Shown: positions 1-9,107, counted from the first letter of the stretch. The stretch is DNA of 64,000 nucleotides from Flavobacterium algicola (GCF_022399565.1 NZ_JAJTUT010000003.1:620001-684000), one strand, 5' to 3'. Notes: generated by a model not told the origin, from the letters alone. A program made the numbers and translations.

Positions 1-431
1 AGGTGGTTGTAACCCGTGATTACGGTACTATTTGTAAGTTCACCTGCTTCTTTTTTAGATGTAGTAATGATTTCGATTGTACCTGAAGTCGCATACCATT
101 GGTCCAGAATAGTGGGAGTTGCTGGCTGAATGGTCTCGCAAATGTTGTCTGCTGTTGCTGTACCATTGTAAAAGCGGTAAACCAATCGATTGTCAGTCGT
201 GCTAATATCTAGCGTTGTTGGGGATCCATCAACTGTAGGATCGTTTGCAAAATAAATAGAATCTACTTCAAGTAGTAAAGCTTCTTTATCATTCAATTTG
301 TAGATAATATCGTTCTCAGAGCAGCTGTAGGTGTCATAATCTTCAAAATCAATAGTTTCTTGAACTAAGTCTCCATCGTTACAGCTAGTCATAAGTAGTA
401 TAATGGCCAAAAGGCTGGTAATTCGTTTCAT
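1..431 (-). CDS. lipoprotein, 3' part cut off by window edge
   Basis: An open frame begins with ATG at 429-431 on the minus strand and runs off the left edge, giving 143 residues without a stop. The N-terminus is a lipoprotein signal: Lys-Arg at positions 2-3, a hydrophobic stretch and a lipobox LMTSC with Cys17 as the predicted lipidated residue. The mature part is acidic and has two cysteines besides the lipid anchor. I recognise no domain. It is probably a small outer-membrane or periplasmic lipoprotein. It is divergent from the cysteine desulfurase gene, with 87 bp between them, and a TATTTTTG box (450-457, minus strand) lies just upstream of its start. The function is unknown. Confidence 0.7.
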   Translation of the reverse strand, partial: MKRITSLLAIILLMTSCNDGDLVQETIDFEDYDTYSCSENDIIYKLNDKEALLLEVDSIYFANDPTVDGSPTTLDISTTDNRLVYRFYNGTATADNICETIQPATPTILDQWYATSGTIEIITTSKKEAGELTNSTVITGYNH

Positions 432-449
432 TATGTTTATAATTTGGTA

Positions 450-457
450 CAAAAATA
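450..457 (-). promoter_or_regulatory. candidate -7 box for the lipoprotein gene
   Basis: On the minus strand this reads TATTTTTG, a full match to the Bacteroidota -7 consensus TAnnTTTG. It lies 18 bp upstream of the start codon. No convincing TTG -33 box is found at the usual spacing, so this is tentative. Confidence 0.4.
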
Positions 458-505
458 GCGAAAAAAATGGCAAAAGATAGGGATGAAATCACAATTGATA
501 TTTCA

Positions 506-513
506 TAACTTTG
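506..513 (+). promoter_or_regulatory. candidate -7 box of the cysteine desulfurase gene
   Basis: TAACTTTG matches TAnnTTTG exactly. It ends only 5 bp before the ATG at 519, so transcription would begin at or next to the start codon and the mRNA would be leaderless or nearly so. The -33 box is weak. Confidence 0.4.
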
Positions 514-518
514 CAGTA

Positions 519-1643
519 ATGAAAAAAATATACCTCGATAACGCCTCTACTACTTCTATTCGTCCAGAAGTTGTACAAGAAATGACCAAAATTATGCTAG
601 AAGATTATGGTAATCCATCCTCTACGCACAGCTTGGGTCGCCATAGTAAAAGTATTTTGGAGCTTTCTAGAAAAGCAATTGCAAAGAGTATCAATGCTAC
701 TGCAGCCGAAATTATTTTTACATCATCAGCTACAGAAGCTAATAATTGGATTTTGAGAGCAGCTGTAACCGATATAAAAGTGACGAGAATAATCACTAGT
801 AGGATGGAGCATCATGCTGTACTGCACGTAATTCAACAATTGAAAAGAGAATTTGCAATTGAGGTGGAGTATGTTAAGACTAAGCTAGATGGTACAATTG
901 ATCTTACACATTTAGTAGAGCTGCTGTCTGGAGAAGGCAAAACATTAGTTAGTTTAATGCATGTAAATAATGAGACAGGTGTAATTCTGGATCTAGAGCG
1001 TGTAGGGATGTTGTGTAGAGAATATGGCGTTTTATTCCATTCAGATACCGTTCAATCTATAGGAAAAATCAAAATTGATCTACAATCTATTTCGATTGAT
1101 TTTCTAGTTGCTTCAGCTCATAAGTTTCACGGTCCCAAAGGAATTGGTTTTGCTTTTGTAAAAAAGAATTCAGGTTTGCAGCCTTTAATTTATGGGGGAG
1201 AGCAAGAAAAAGGACTGCGTGCAGGTACAGAACCAGTGCATCAAATTGCTGGTATGGCCAAAGCTCTTACAATGTCAATAGACAACCAAGAGGCAGAAAT
1301 GCTTCAAATTGCAGCATTAAAATGCTATTTGATAGCACAACTTACAACTACGTTTCCTGATGCTACATTTAATGGAGGAACTGTCGGTATAGCTACCATA
1401 TTAAATGTTTTATTACCATTTTCGAAAGATAAAACGGCGATGATATTGTTTCATTTGGATATGAAAGGTATTGCTGTTTCGCGCGGAAGTGCTTGCCAGA
1501 GTGGTAGCATACGTCCTTCGCACGTACTCGCAGAGATGCTGTCGGATGATGATCTAAAGAAGCCAAATCTTCGCATTTCACTAAGTCATTACAATACCAT
1601 AGAAGATATTGACGGACTTATTGATGGGTTAAAGAGTCTTTAA
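519..1643 (+). CDS. cysteine desulfurase family protein (NifS/IscS-like, PLP-dependent)
   Basis: This is a fold-type I PLP enzyme that removes sulfur from L-cysteine, giving alanine and an enzyme-bound persulfide for Fe-S clusters or thio-modifications. With the start at 519 the protein is 374 residues. It begins with the typical YLDNASTT motif. The PLP lysine is in SAHKFHGPKG (Lys202) and the catalytic cysteine in RGSACQSGS (Cys326). GGEQEKGLRAGTE is also typical of the family. An in-frame ATG 36 bp upstream (483) exists, but it would add 12 residues before the conserved start and would lie upstream of the -7 box at 506-513, so 519 is preferred. No iscU or other suf/isc genes are adjacent, so the acceptor pathway cannot be told from context. 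Confidence 0.88.
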   Translation: MKKIYLDNASTTSIRPEVVQEMTKIMLEDYGNPSSTHSLGRHSKSILELSRKAIAKSINATAAEIIFTSSATEANNWILRAAVTDIKVTRIITSRMEHHAVLHVIQQLKREFAIEVEYVKTKLDGTIDLTHLVELLSGEGKTLVSLMHVNNETGVILDLERVGMLCREYGVLFHSDTVQSIGKIKIDLQSISIDFLVASAHKFHGPKGIGFAFVKKNSGLQPLIYGGEQEKGLRAGTEPVHQIAGMAKALTMSIDNQEAEMLQIAALKCYLIAQLTTTFPDATFNGGTVGIATILNVLLPFSKDKTAMILFHLDMKGIAVSRGSACQSGSIRPSHVLAEMLSDDDLKKPNLRISLSHYNTIEDIDGLIDGLKSL

Positions 1644-1704
1644 ATATTTGGTGTTTTCTGTGATTTTGTAATGAAAATTAGTTGTAACGGTTTGATTTAC
1701 AAAG

Positions 1705-1743
1705 AAAAGGAGCTTTAATCTAGTAATGATTAAAGCTCCTTTT
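1705..1743. terminator. bidirectional rho-independent terminator
   Basis: A perfect 16-bp inverted repeat (1705-1720 and 1728-1743) with a 7-nt loop has A and T runs on its outer sides. It lies between the convergent cysteine desulfurase and antiporter genes, so it can serve both. Confidence 0.85.
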
Positions 1744-1766
1744 GTATAATTTTGCAATTCTAATAT

Positions 1767-2996
1767 TTAGAATTCTTCTGTTACATCAATATCTGGATTG
1801 TTACGTTTTGCTTTTAGCTTTTCCTTGATAATAATTTCTCGGTGCTTCGCTGTTCCCATCAAACCAATCATCATAATGATAGCAGTCAAAAGGATTACTT
1901 GTATAATTAGAGACTTGTTTACAAACGGCAATACGCTATCTGGAGCGATAGAAAGGAATAATAATATGGTTATTAAACCTCGTGGAGCAACAAACAAAAG
2001 CGGGAAAATAGGCATTCTCGATGCCAGCAGTTGTACAAAACGCAGCAAAAATATAGCGGCAACAATAGCTAGTGCCCACAGAATAGTATCAGAATTAACA
2101 ATTTCGGACGTTTTGATTAAGTAACCAAACAGCAGAAAGAATAAAGCTCTAATAACAAATGTGGCCTCAACAGTAAGTTCTTTAAATTTTGCAACTTCCT
2201 TATTTAAAAGGTCTAAGCGGAAGCTTTTTGTCCATTTTAGATGGGTGATTTCATCTAGATTACCAATAGCAAGACCAAATACCAAGATGAAAATTAAAGC
2301 GGGTAGGTGGAAAATTTTAGATATTTCGTAAATTAAAATAACCAATAAAATGATAGGTACAAATTTAATATGGTGGTCAATTTTGTTTAATAAAAATGAA
2401 AGTAAGAATGTTGCAATGATAGAAATGATGACAATTATCAAAATTTCTAGAGAGAAATAACCAAATGTTTCGAGTCCAAAATCAACATTATATACAATAA
2501 AATTGAAGAAAATTACTCCAAAAATATCAGACATACTGCTTTCATAAATGGTGAATTCCTTTTGGTCTGAGGTCAAATTGCGCACACTAGGTATCGCAAT
2601 TGCACTACTGATTACGCAAAACGGAATCGCATTGGTCAAACAGGTTTTAAAATCATAGCCTCCATAATAATGAAAGGCGTATGCCAGAGCGAATGCCATG
2701 ACAAGTAAAGGCAGCAATGCACCGAGCACCGACTTTTTGATGAGTCCGATCTTCGATCTGTTGAGTTCTAGTTCTAATGCGCCTTCAAGTACAATTAATA
2801 TTAAACCTATAGTACCTAGAATCGGCAAAGTAGAGCTCAGATCGGGTATAGGGATATCAAAAAAAACAGTTACTTCTTTAACGATCCAGCCCAGCAACAA
2901 AAGTAAAATTACTGATGGTATTTTGGTGAAACTGGCGGTTAAATCAAATAAATAGGCAATTAATAATAGTATGCAAAGCGATATAATGATGGTCAT
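1767..2996 (-). CDS. cation:proton antiporter (CPA family)
   Basis: This 409-residue, strongly hydrophobic protein has about 11-12 predicted membrane segments and the overall layout of Na+(K+)/H+ exchangers of the monovalent cation:proton antiporter families. The segment around residues 70-90 carries EGALELELNRSKIG, a helix-loop region typical of this family. A charged cytoplasmic tail (KAKRNNPDIDVTEEF) ends the protein. It should exchange cations for protons across the inner membrane in pH or salt balance. The ion cannot be told from sequence. It stands alone and converges on the cysteine desulfurase gene. Confidence 0.8.
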   Translation of the reverse strand: MTIIISLCILLLIAYLFDLTASFTKIPSVILLLLLGWIVKEVTVFFDIPIPDLSSTLPILGTIGLILIVLEGALELELNRSKIGLIKKSVLGALLPLLVMAFALAYAFHYYGGYDFKTCLTNAIPFCVISSAIAIPSVRNLTSDQKEFTIYESSMSDIFGVIFFNFIVYNVDFGLETFGYFSLEILIIVIISIIATFLLSFLLNKIDHHIKFVPIILLVILIYEISKIFHLPALIFILVFGLAIGNLDEITHLKWTKSFRLDLLNKEVAKFKELTVEATFVIRALFFLLFGYLIKTSEIVNSDTILWALAIVAAIFLLRFVQLLASRMPIFPLLFVAPRGLITILLFLSIAPDSVLPFVNKSLIIQVILLTAIIMMIGLMGTAKHREIIIKEKLKAKRNNPDIDVTEEF

Positions 2997-3185
2997 ATGA
3001 AATCGTTAGGTTAAAAAACCTCCTAAAAGGTGGATGTAAGATAGCATTTTAGGATGTCATAACATAAAAAAAAATAATTTTAGTTTTTATTTGTGCATTT
3101 TATAATGTAAAAAGTTACCTAATTTTATACTTTTTTAAAGACCTAGATTATAGAATACGAATTTTTGCAAACATTGTAATAATTT

Positions 3186-5267
3186 ATGAGAACATCACTG
3201 AAAGCGAAACGCGAAGCACAGATAATTGCACTATTAAATGAATCTTTTGGTGAGAATGAATCTTGGAGAAATCTAGAAGATAATTTAGAACCACTAGTAG
3301 AACTTATACGACTGGTTCGACCATCGCAGCCCAAAAAAGTTTTAACCGTTGATTTGCGGGACATCATTTCTTTTTTAAAAGCAAACGATTATTGTCGTCA
3401 ACAATTTTCAATCTACATAAAAGCAATTTTAAAAGACAGGAAATTTAATAAAATTCTTGCCGATGCAGGAATTTTGCAAGATGTCGATTTTATATTTGAA
3501 GTAAAAAAGAGGCTGATTGCTAAGGTATTGCCTAATCAACCACAAAAGCATACCCTTGAATTTGTGTTGAATCAAGTATTCTACTTGTCTAATGATTTTA
3601 TATGGGTAGACAAAATCCCGACTGAGCAACTTGAAGAGTTGTGTGACTTGTTAGAATTCGAATCAATTTATGATAATATTGAGTCCAAGTCAGTATTCTC
3701 AGAGTTGTCGGTAGCTGCTTTCCTTATATCACAACGTATTAGTGGAAGAGCATTGGAAACAGAAGTTATCAAAATGGTTCCCGAATATGACGATTTTGAA
3801 AGTCCGTTTTCTGCCTTCGAAAATGAATTATTGCAAATAGGAGGTGAGATTATAAAATCGGACAAGCATTATTTTCCATCCGACAATCAGTCCTACGCAC
3901 AATTGCTTGTGCTACTGAAACACTGTGAAGGTTTTATAGATAAGGCTTTTCACAACAGTTCGAAATATGGAATTTCACTGCGCGTGAATCAAAATTTATT
4001 AAAAATCAGGCAGCAGTTAGCGCGTATTAAGTTTATCATTTCCTTATTTATAGTTGATAATGAAGCAGATAAGAAGAACAATGCGATAGCACTCTCGTTG
4101 AAATTAATCAAAATCAACTGCTTCAAAAATAATATTCGAAAGTTTATTTCTGAAAGTACCCAACTGATATCTTACGAGATAACACAGCATGCAGCCAAAA
4201 CGGGTGAAAAATACATAACCGAGACGAGAACAGAATATTTTAAAATGTTCAAGAATGCCTTAGGTGGAGGATTTATTGTAGGTATCTTGTGTATTATCAA
4301 AGTGTTATTGTCAAAAGTAGATACAAGTATCTTTGGTCATGCCTTCCTTTATAGTATGAATTATTCTTTTGGGTTTATAGCTATTTATATCATGGGATTT
4401 ACTCTGGCCACAAAACAGCCCGCTATGACTGCCTCTGCACTCATAAAAGCACTTGAAGCGGGAATAGTTAAAAAGGGTAAGAAAACAGAGAAGTACAGTG
4501 CATTTGCTATTCTTTTTGCCCGTGTATTCCGTTCACAATTTATAGCCTTTGTCGGGAATGTTATCATGGCTTTTCCGGTTTCATTACTAGGAATCTGGTT
4601 GATAGATTACGCTTTCGATTACAATATTGCGGCACAAAAATGGAAAACATTAATTACAGATTTAAGTCCAGTTGATTCTTTGGCTATTCTACATGCTGCA
4701 ATTGCAGGGCTATTTTTGTTTTTATCCGGAATTATTTCGGGAAGTATTAGTAATAGAGACAAACACCATCAAGTATATTTTCGAATTACAGAACACCCTT
4801 TACTTAAAAAGCGACTAGGAAAGCAACGTACCTTGAAGCTAGCACAGTGGTACGAGCACAAATGGGCAGGTATTATTTCTAATTTTTGGTTCGGAATCTT
4901 TATGGGGAGTACGGGTTCTATAGGTTTGTTTTTATGGTTGAACTTAGATGTTAGACACATTACTTTCGCCAGTGGAAATTTAGCTTTGGCATTGTACGGC
5001 GCCAACTATCAAGTAACCGACTCGATGTTGATTTGGGGTATACTAGGTATCGGAATCATTGGATTGGTCAATTTTATGGTAAGTTTCAGTCTTTCATTAG
5101 GACTGGCTTTCCGCTCTAGAGCTATCTCCATCTTTGAATTACGATTTATAACGGCATCGGTACTCAATCACTTTAAATTTTCGCCACTGAGCTTTTTCTT
5201 TCCAATAGAAGAACAAACAAAATCAGAAGTAGTACAAGGCTTCTTAAAGGTAGAGGAGAAAAAATAA
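3186..5267 (+). CDS. Gcr-family membrane protein (named 'site-specific recombinase' in databases)
   Basis: A 693-residue protein that I recognise as the family often labelled site-specific recombinase Gcr (SpecificRecomb family). The first ~330 residues are soluble and helical. The rest contains about six hydrophobic segments, roughly at residues 357-375, 388-410, 452-478, 500-520, 570-590 and 620-645, so it is an integral membrane protein. I see neither a tyrosine-recombinase (R...HxxR...Y) nor a serine-recombinase catalytic pattern, and there are no inverted repeats or invertible DNA nearby. The family name should be treated as historical; the real role is unknown. The gene is monocistronic and ends at a strong bidirectional terminator. 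Confidence 0.7.
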   Translation: MRTSLKAKREAQIIALLNESFGENESWRNLEDNLEPLVELIRLVRPSQPKKVLTVDLRDIISFLKANDYCRQQFSIYIKAILKDRKFNKILADAGILQDVDFIFEVKKRLIAKVLPNQPQKHTLEFVLNQVFYLSNDFIWVDKIPTEQLEELCDLLEFESIYDNIESKSVFSELSVAAFLISQRISGRALETEVIKMVPEYDDFESPFSAFENELLQIGGEIIKSDKHYFPSDNQSYAQLLVLLKHCEGFIDKAFHNSSKYGISLRVNQNLLKIRQQLARIKFIISLFIVDNEADKKNNAIALSLKLIKINCFKNNIRKFISESTQLISYEITQHAAKTGEKYITETRTEYFKMFKNALGGGFIVGILCIIKVLLSKVDTSIFGHAFLYSMNYSFGFIAIYIMGFTLATKQPAMTASALIKALEAGIVKKGKKTEKYSAFAILFARVFRSQFIAFVGNVIMAFPVSLLGIWLIDYAFDYNIAAQKWKTLITDLSPVDSLAILHAAIAGLFLFLSGIISGSISNRDKHHQVYFRITEHPLLKKRLGKQRTLKLAQWYEHKWAGIISNFWFGIFMGSTGSIGLFLWLNLDVRHITFASGNLALALYGANYQVTDSMLIWGILGIGIIGLVNFMVSFSLSLGLAFRSRAISIFELRFITASVLNHFKFSPLSFFFPIEEQTKSEVVQGFLKVEEKK

Positions 5268-5359
5268 TCCCCGGAAAAAGCAATAGTGCTAATTACGTAA
5301 AATGATGAATTTGGTAATTTATATCACCTTAGAAGCAATATATAATTAAAAAAGAATAG

Positions 5360-5390
5360 ATCGCAAGCTAGAAGTTATATAGCTTGCGAT
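5360..5390. terminator. bidirectional rho-independent terminator
   Basis: An 11-bp perfect stem (5360-5370 and 5380-5390, ATCGCAAGCTA and its complement) with a 9-nt loop and a T-rich tail. It sits between the convergent Gcr-family gene and cbpM. Confidence 0.8.
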
Positions 5391-5455
5391 TTATCCTTTT
5401 TATTTTATTTAAGTTAGTTAAATTAACTTAGGGCGAAGTAATTAATTTTAGGATA

Positions 5456-5749
5456 TTAATTTTCATAGAGCCTAAGGCGATTTCGCACTGTATGCAATTC
5501 AGTCTTTAGGGCGTCTATTTTTTTAAGCAAGTTCAAAACAACATCAATTCCCTCAATATTGACGTCTAATTCTTGATGCATTCGTATGATTTTTTCGATT
5601 TCGTGTAGTGAATCCTGATGAATGTAACTCATTTCTGCAATCTCTTCTATATCAATCAAGCCACTGTCGCTCAGATTATAAAAGAAAGACAAATTAACTT
5701 TATAGTGAATGCAAAGGGTATCAAGTGGAATAAAATTTTCGGTACTCAT
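5456..5749 (-). CDS. cbpM: chaperone modulator CbpM (MerR-like)
   Basis: A 97-residue protein with the small MerR-like helical fold of CbpM. It begins with a short region resembling a winged-helix N-terminus (residues 6-50) and ends in a heptad-like coiled coil (residues 62-95). CbpM binds the J domain of CbpA and inhibits its co-chaperone and DNA-binding activities. It lies 3 bp downstream of a cbpA-type DnaJ gene on the same strand, the classic cbpAM operon order, which is the main reason for the name. Confidence 0.8.
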   Translation of the reverse strand: MSTENFIPLDTLCIHYKVNLSFFYNLSDSGLIDIEEIAEMSYIHQDSLHEIEKIIRMHQELDVNIEGIDVVLNLLKKIDALKTELHTVRNRLRLYEN

Positions 5750-5752
5750 ATC

Positions 5753-6643
5753 TTATAGTTTAGAGAGTTCTGTAAATAATTCTGTTTGCTTTTCTGTCAA
5801 ATCAGTCGGAATAGCAATATTGTAGCTTACGTATAAGTTACCAAACTGACCTTCTTTTTTGTAAACAGGAAAACCTTTTCCTTTCAGTTTGACCTGTGTT
5901 CCGTTTTGTGTACCTGGCGCAACTTTTAGTTTTACCTTACCGTCAAAAGTGGGAATGGTGATATCGCCACCCAATACAGCGGTATATAAATCTAGATCTA
6001 CCGTAGTATACAAATTTTCTTTATCGCGTTTGAACTGGGCATCATTATTTATAGAAAATGTAATGTATAAATCTCCTTTTGGGCCGCCATTCTGTCCTTC
6101 CGACCCATGACCGGGAATTTTAATGATTTGACCGTTTTCAACACCAGCAGGAATGGTGAGTCGAATGTTTTTGCCGTTTACGGTCAGTGTCCTTTTATTG
6201 TCTTCAAAGACATCTTTTAAATCTAGCTGCAATTCGGCATTGTAATCTTGTCCTTTATAAGATCTTTGACCGCCACCTTGTCTAGCAGAACCGCCACCAC
6301 CAAACACAGATTCAAAAAAATCTGAATAATCTTGACCGCCTGATTGCGCATTGCCAAAGCCGCCACCTGCATTACTGTATTGCTTCTGCTGCGATTGCTG
6401 TTTGTTGATTTCGTCAGCATGTTCCCAATTTTCACCGTGCTGATCGTATTTTTTACGATTTTCAGGATTGCTCAACACCTCGTTGGCTTCATTGAGTTCC
6501 TTAAATTTTTGTTCGGCTACCTTATCGTTAGGATTCAAATCCGGATGGTACTTACGAGCCATTTTTCGATACGCTTTTTTGATCTCAGCTTCGGTAGCTT
6601 TTTTATCAATTTGTAAGACTTTGTAGTAATCTATAAAAGGCAT
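5753..6643 (-). CDS. cbpA: DnaJ-class co-chaperone (CbpA type)
   Basis: A 296-residue J protein that stimulates DnaK ATPase. The J domain spans residues 1-70 with the essential HPD at 33-35. A Gly/Phe-rich linker follows (about residues 90-125, with many Gln, Gly and Ser). The C-terminal substrate-binding beta domains span about residues 130-290. There is no CXXCXGXG zinc-finger region, so it is a CbpA/DnaJB type, not DnaJ proper. A TAAATTTG box on the minus strand (6741-6748) lies about 100 bp upstream. It is co-transcribed with cbpM. Confidence 0.88.
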   Translation of the reverse strand: MPFIDYYKVLQIDKKATEAEIKKAYRKMARKYHPDLNPNDKVAEQKFKELNEANEVLSNPENRKKYDQHGENWEHADEINKQQSQQKQYSNAGGGFGNAQSGGQDYSDFFESVFGGGGSARQGGGQRSYKGQDYNAELQLDLKDVFEDNKRTLTVNGKNIRLTIPAGVENGQIIKIPGHGSEGQNGGPKGDLYITFSINNDAQFKRDKENLYTTVDLDLYTAVLGGDITIPTFDGKVKLKVAPGTQNGTQVKLKGKGFPVYKKEGQFGNLYVSYNIAIPTDLTEKQTELFTELSKL

Positions 6644-6740
6644 AATCTATTTATTTTTAGTTAAAAAAAAGGATTGTAGCATGCTTTAGTAGGTGAGAAT
6701 TGCAATTGTTTGTAGTAGGTGTCAACTCTCATCGCTCTTT

Positions 6741-6748
6741 CAAATTTA
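6741..6748 (-). promoter_or_regulatory. candidate -7 box for the cbpA-cbpM operon
   Basis: The minus strand reads TAAATTTG, an exact TAnnTTTG match. No clear -33 box. It would give an untranslated leader of about 93 nt. Confidence 0.35.
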
Positions 6749-6901
6749 AGGAAAAATCACTGGTTAAACGACTGTAAAAAATATTATTTGTCGGAGGTCA
6801 TGGTATTGGGTACAAGTAATCTATAAATAAACTTAAGTCATTGTTAATGTGCGAATTGAGTTTGAATTTATCTTTGTCTTTTAATCTTAATTAAAAAAAA
6901 G

Positions 6902-6909
6902 TACCTTTG
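6902..6909 (+). promoter_or_regulatory. candidate -7 box for the SulP transporter gene
   Basis: TACCTTTG matches TAnnTTTG. A TTG lies 25 bp upstream (6874-6876), slightly long for a -33 box. A second exact match, TATCTTTG, lies at 6869-6876. A small CGTC/GACG hairpin sits in the leader. Nothing else is seen in the 317-bp intergenic region 6644-6960. Confidence 0.4.
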
Positions 6910-6960
6910 CGCCACTTTATAAAACGTCTCTTTAGGACGATTTTCAATTTAAAATAAAAA

Positions 6961-8493
6961 ATGAAACAGTATTTTAACCTTTTCGACTTTAGCCAAAAAG
7001 TAGATTACAGAACAGAAATTTTAGCAGGCTTAACCGTTGCAATGACCATGATTCCAGAATCCTTATCCTTTGCAATTTTAGCAGGATTTCCTCCATTGAT
7101 GGGGTTGTATGCTGCTTTTATCATGGGAATCGTAACCGCTATTTTTGGTGGACGTCCAGGATTGGTTTCGGGTGGAGCAGGAGCTACAGTGATTGTTTTG
7201 ATCGCTTTGATGAAGTCTCACGGACTAGAATATGTCTTCGCAGCCGTTGCGCTCGCGGGAGTCTTTCAAATATTCGTTGGACTTTTTAAACTCGGAAAAT
7301 TTATTCGCTTAGTACCACAACCCGTAATGTACGGATTCGTAAACGGTTTGGCGGTCATTATATTTATGTCACAATTAGAGCAGTTCAAAACCGTGGTCAA
7401 TGGCCAAACCGAGTGGCTTTCTGGTACTCCTTTATATGTCATGGCGGGATTAGTGGCCTTGACAGTGGGAATTGTATTGATATTGCCCCGATTTACAAAA
7501 GCTATTCCGGCCTCGCTTGTCGCGATTGTAGTAGTGTTTGGAATCGTTTTAGGTTTTGGAATCGAAACTAAAACAGTAGCTGATATCGCGTCTGTAAGCG
7601 GTGGTTTACCTCCTTTTCATATTCCGAATATCGAATGGAGTTGGGCTACTTTACAAGTGATTGCTCCGTATGCCTTAATCATGGGATCGGTAGGTTTGAC
7701 CGAAGGATTGTTGACTTTGAATCTTGTTGACGAAATTACAGGGACAAAAGGAAGCGGAAACAGAGAGTGTATCGCGCAAGGTGGTGCCAATTTATTAAAC
7801 GGTTTCTTCTTTGGTATGGGTGGTTGTCCTATGATCGCACAAACTTTGGTGAACTTATCTGCAGGATCAAGAGCGCGACTGTCTGGAATTGTAGCGGCAT
7901 TGACCATCTTGATAATTGTATTGGTAGGAGCGCCTGTGATCGAGCTATTGCCAATGGCAGCGCTAGTAGGGGTGATGATCATGGTGGCAATAGGAACTTT
8001 TGAGTGGATTAGTTTTCGAATAATCAACAAAATGCCAAAACAAGATATTTTTGTGGGAGTGCTAGTGGCTGTGATAACAATTATGCTGCACAATTTGGCG
8101 CTAGCAGTTTTGATCGGAGTAATTATTTCGGCTCTTGTTTTTGCTTGGGAAAGTGCCAAACGCATCCGTGCTAAGAAATATGTTGATGATCAAGGAGTGA
8201 AGCATTACGAAATCTACGGACCGCTTTTCTTTGCGTCAACTACCGCTTTTGGAGAGAAGTTTGATGTTTTTAATGATCCTAACGAGGTAGTTATAGATTT
8301 TAAAGAAAGCAAAATTGCCGACATGAGTGCGATTGATGCAGTGAATAAAATTACAGAGCGTTATGCTAAAGAGGGTAAAAAGTTGCATTTGCGTCATTTA
8401 AGTCCTGATTGTCGTCAGCTATTGCAAAACGCGGAAGGAATCATTGATGTCAACATTCTAGAGGATCCGAATTATAAAGTAGCAATCGACTAG
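6961..8493 (+). CDS. SulP family inorganic anion transporter with STAS domain
   Basis: A 510-residue member of the SLC26/SulP family. The N-terminal ~395 residues form the membrane transporter: the start PESLSFAILAGFPPLMGLYAAF is the typical first-helix signature, and GLTEGLLTLNLVDEITG with GGCPMIAQTLVNLSAG are conserved core regions. The C-terminal ~105 residues form a short STAS domain (from about KHYEIYGPLFFAS). The family imports sulfate, bicarbonate or other anions, usually with H+ or Na+. No sulfate-assimilation or carbonic anhydrase gene is adjacent, so the substrate is open. It is monocistronic and followed by a terminator. Confidence 0.88.
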   Translation: MKQYFNLFDFSQKVDYRTEILAGLTVAMTMIPESLSFAILAGFPPLMGLYAAFIMGIVTAIFGGRPGLVSGGAGATVIVLIALMKSHGLEYVFAAVALAGVFQIFVGLFKLGKFIRLVPQPVMYGFVNGLAVIIFMSQLEQFKTVVNGQTEWLSGTPLYVMAGLVALTVGIVLILPRFTKAIPASLVAIVVVFGIVLGFGIETKTVADIASVSGGLPPFHIPNIEWSWATLQVIAPYALIMGSVGLTEGLLTLNLVDEITGTKGSGNRECIAQGGANLLNGFFFGMGGCPMIAQTLVNLSAGSRARLSGIVAALTILIIVLVGAPVIELLPMAALVGVMIMVAIGTFEWISFRIINKMPKQDIFVGVLVAVITIMLHNLALAVLIGVIISALVFAWESAKRIRAKKYVDDQGVKHYEIYGPLFFASTTAFGEKFDVFNDPNEVVIDFKESKIADMSAIDAVNKITERYAKEGKKLHLRHLSPDCRQLLQNAEGIIDVNILEDPNYKVAID

Positions 8494-8512
8494 AAAATTT
8501 AATATAACCAAT

Positions 8513-8550
8513 AACCACCATTTCTTTAATTAGAAAATGGTGGTTTTTTA
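8513..8550 (+). terminator. rho-independent terminator after the SulP gene
   Basis: AACCACCATTT (8513-8523) pairs with AAATGGTGGTT (8535-8545) and is followed by T6. A diverged version of this segment recurs upstream of repeat copy B (9203-9235), so the repeat may carry part of it. Confidence 0.75.
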
Positions 8551-8552
8551 TT

Positions 8553-8690
8553 GGGGCACGTTCCTTCAGTTTGCTTTGTCGTTCCTTCTCGCAACTTCGG
8601 GCTGGGCTATACACTATATCTTTTGTACAGTCCCGAAAAGGCGGGACTGTACAAAAGGATGCCGTTTCTATCCCTCGTGCGCTTCACGAG
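8553..8690 (-). repeat. dispersed hairpin repeat, copy A
   Basis: The segment includes TTCCTTCAGTTTGC, a perfect 15-bp stem (8621-8635 with 8642-8656, loop 6 nt), GGATGCCGTTTCTATCCCTC and a second small hairpin CTCGTG/CACGAG (8674-8690). On the minus strand it reads GGGATAGAAACGGCATCCTTTT...hairpin...AAAAGATATAG...TATAGCCC. This is a dispersed non-coding repeat type common in Flavobacterium genomes, from memory. Copies B, C and D are in this window. Confidence 0.75.
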
Positions 8691-8825
8691 ACTACTCAGT
8701 AGTTTGATGATAATATGCTAAGATTAGAAAAGACTTTTTATGCTATAATGACAAAGGAAGTTGATATCATTTCGGTAATACAGCAACGGTTTTTGGATTA
8801 TTCGTTTAGATCAGCGGGTTGTATT

Positions 8826-9107
8826 TTATGTCAAGACTTCGAAAGTTCCATCCTTGCTGATAAATATTTCTTTGTTTAAGGAATCTGGTTTTGAATTTCC
8901 TTCGAAACAAGAACAAGATGCAGGATATTCACAACTATACAATATGGATACTTTTACTTGATTTCCTTGTGCATTTTCAACATCACTTATAACAACTATT
9001 TCTAGCTCGTCAAAAGTAGCCCAGCCTCCATTATTACAAAAGTCCAATGGGTTAAATAGTCGAATGTTCTTTTTTATATGAGACTTGATTACTTCCTTGT
9101 CGAGCAT
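8826..9107 (-). CDS. small hypothetical protein flanked by repeat copies
   Basis: A 93-residue protein with no signal peptide or membrane segment and no domain I recognise. It contains four cysteines, three of them close together (residues about 59-67: C-EYPAS-C-S-C), which could bind a metal or be structural. The sequence looks like a small alpha/beta protein (WATFDELEIVVISDVE, VKVSILYSCEYP). It has no operon partner and sits between two direct copies of the same hairpin repeat, so it may be a gene cassette that moved or was duplicated with them. Its function is unknown. Confidence 0.55.
   Translation of the reverse strand: MLDKEVIKSHIKKNIRLFNPLDFCNNGGWATFDELEIVVISDVENAQGNQVKVSILYSCEYPASCSCFEGNSKPDSLNKEIFISKDGTFEVLT

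Noticed and set aside
3186..5267. Active DNA recombinase with an invertible region
   Set aside because: No inverted repeats flank neighbouring promoters and no catalytic residues of known recombinases are visible.
8728..8880. Small plus-strand frame starting with ATG CTA AGA
   Set aside because: About 50 codons, overlaps the end of the better minus-strand gene at 8826 and has no recognisable features.
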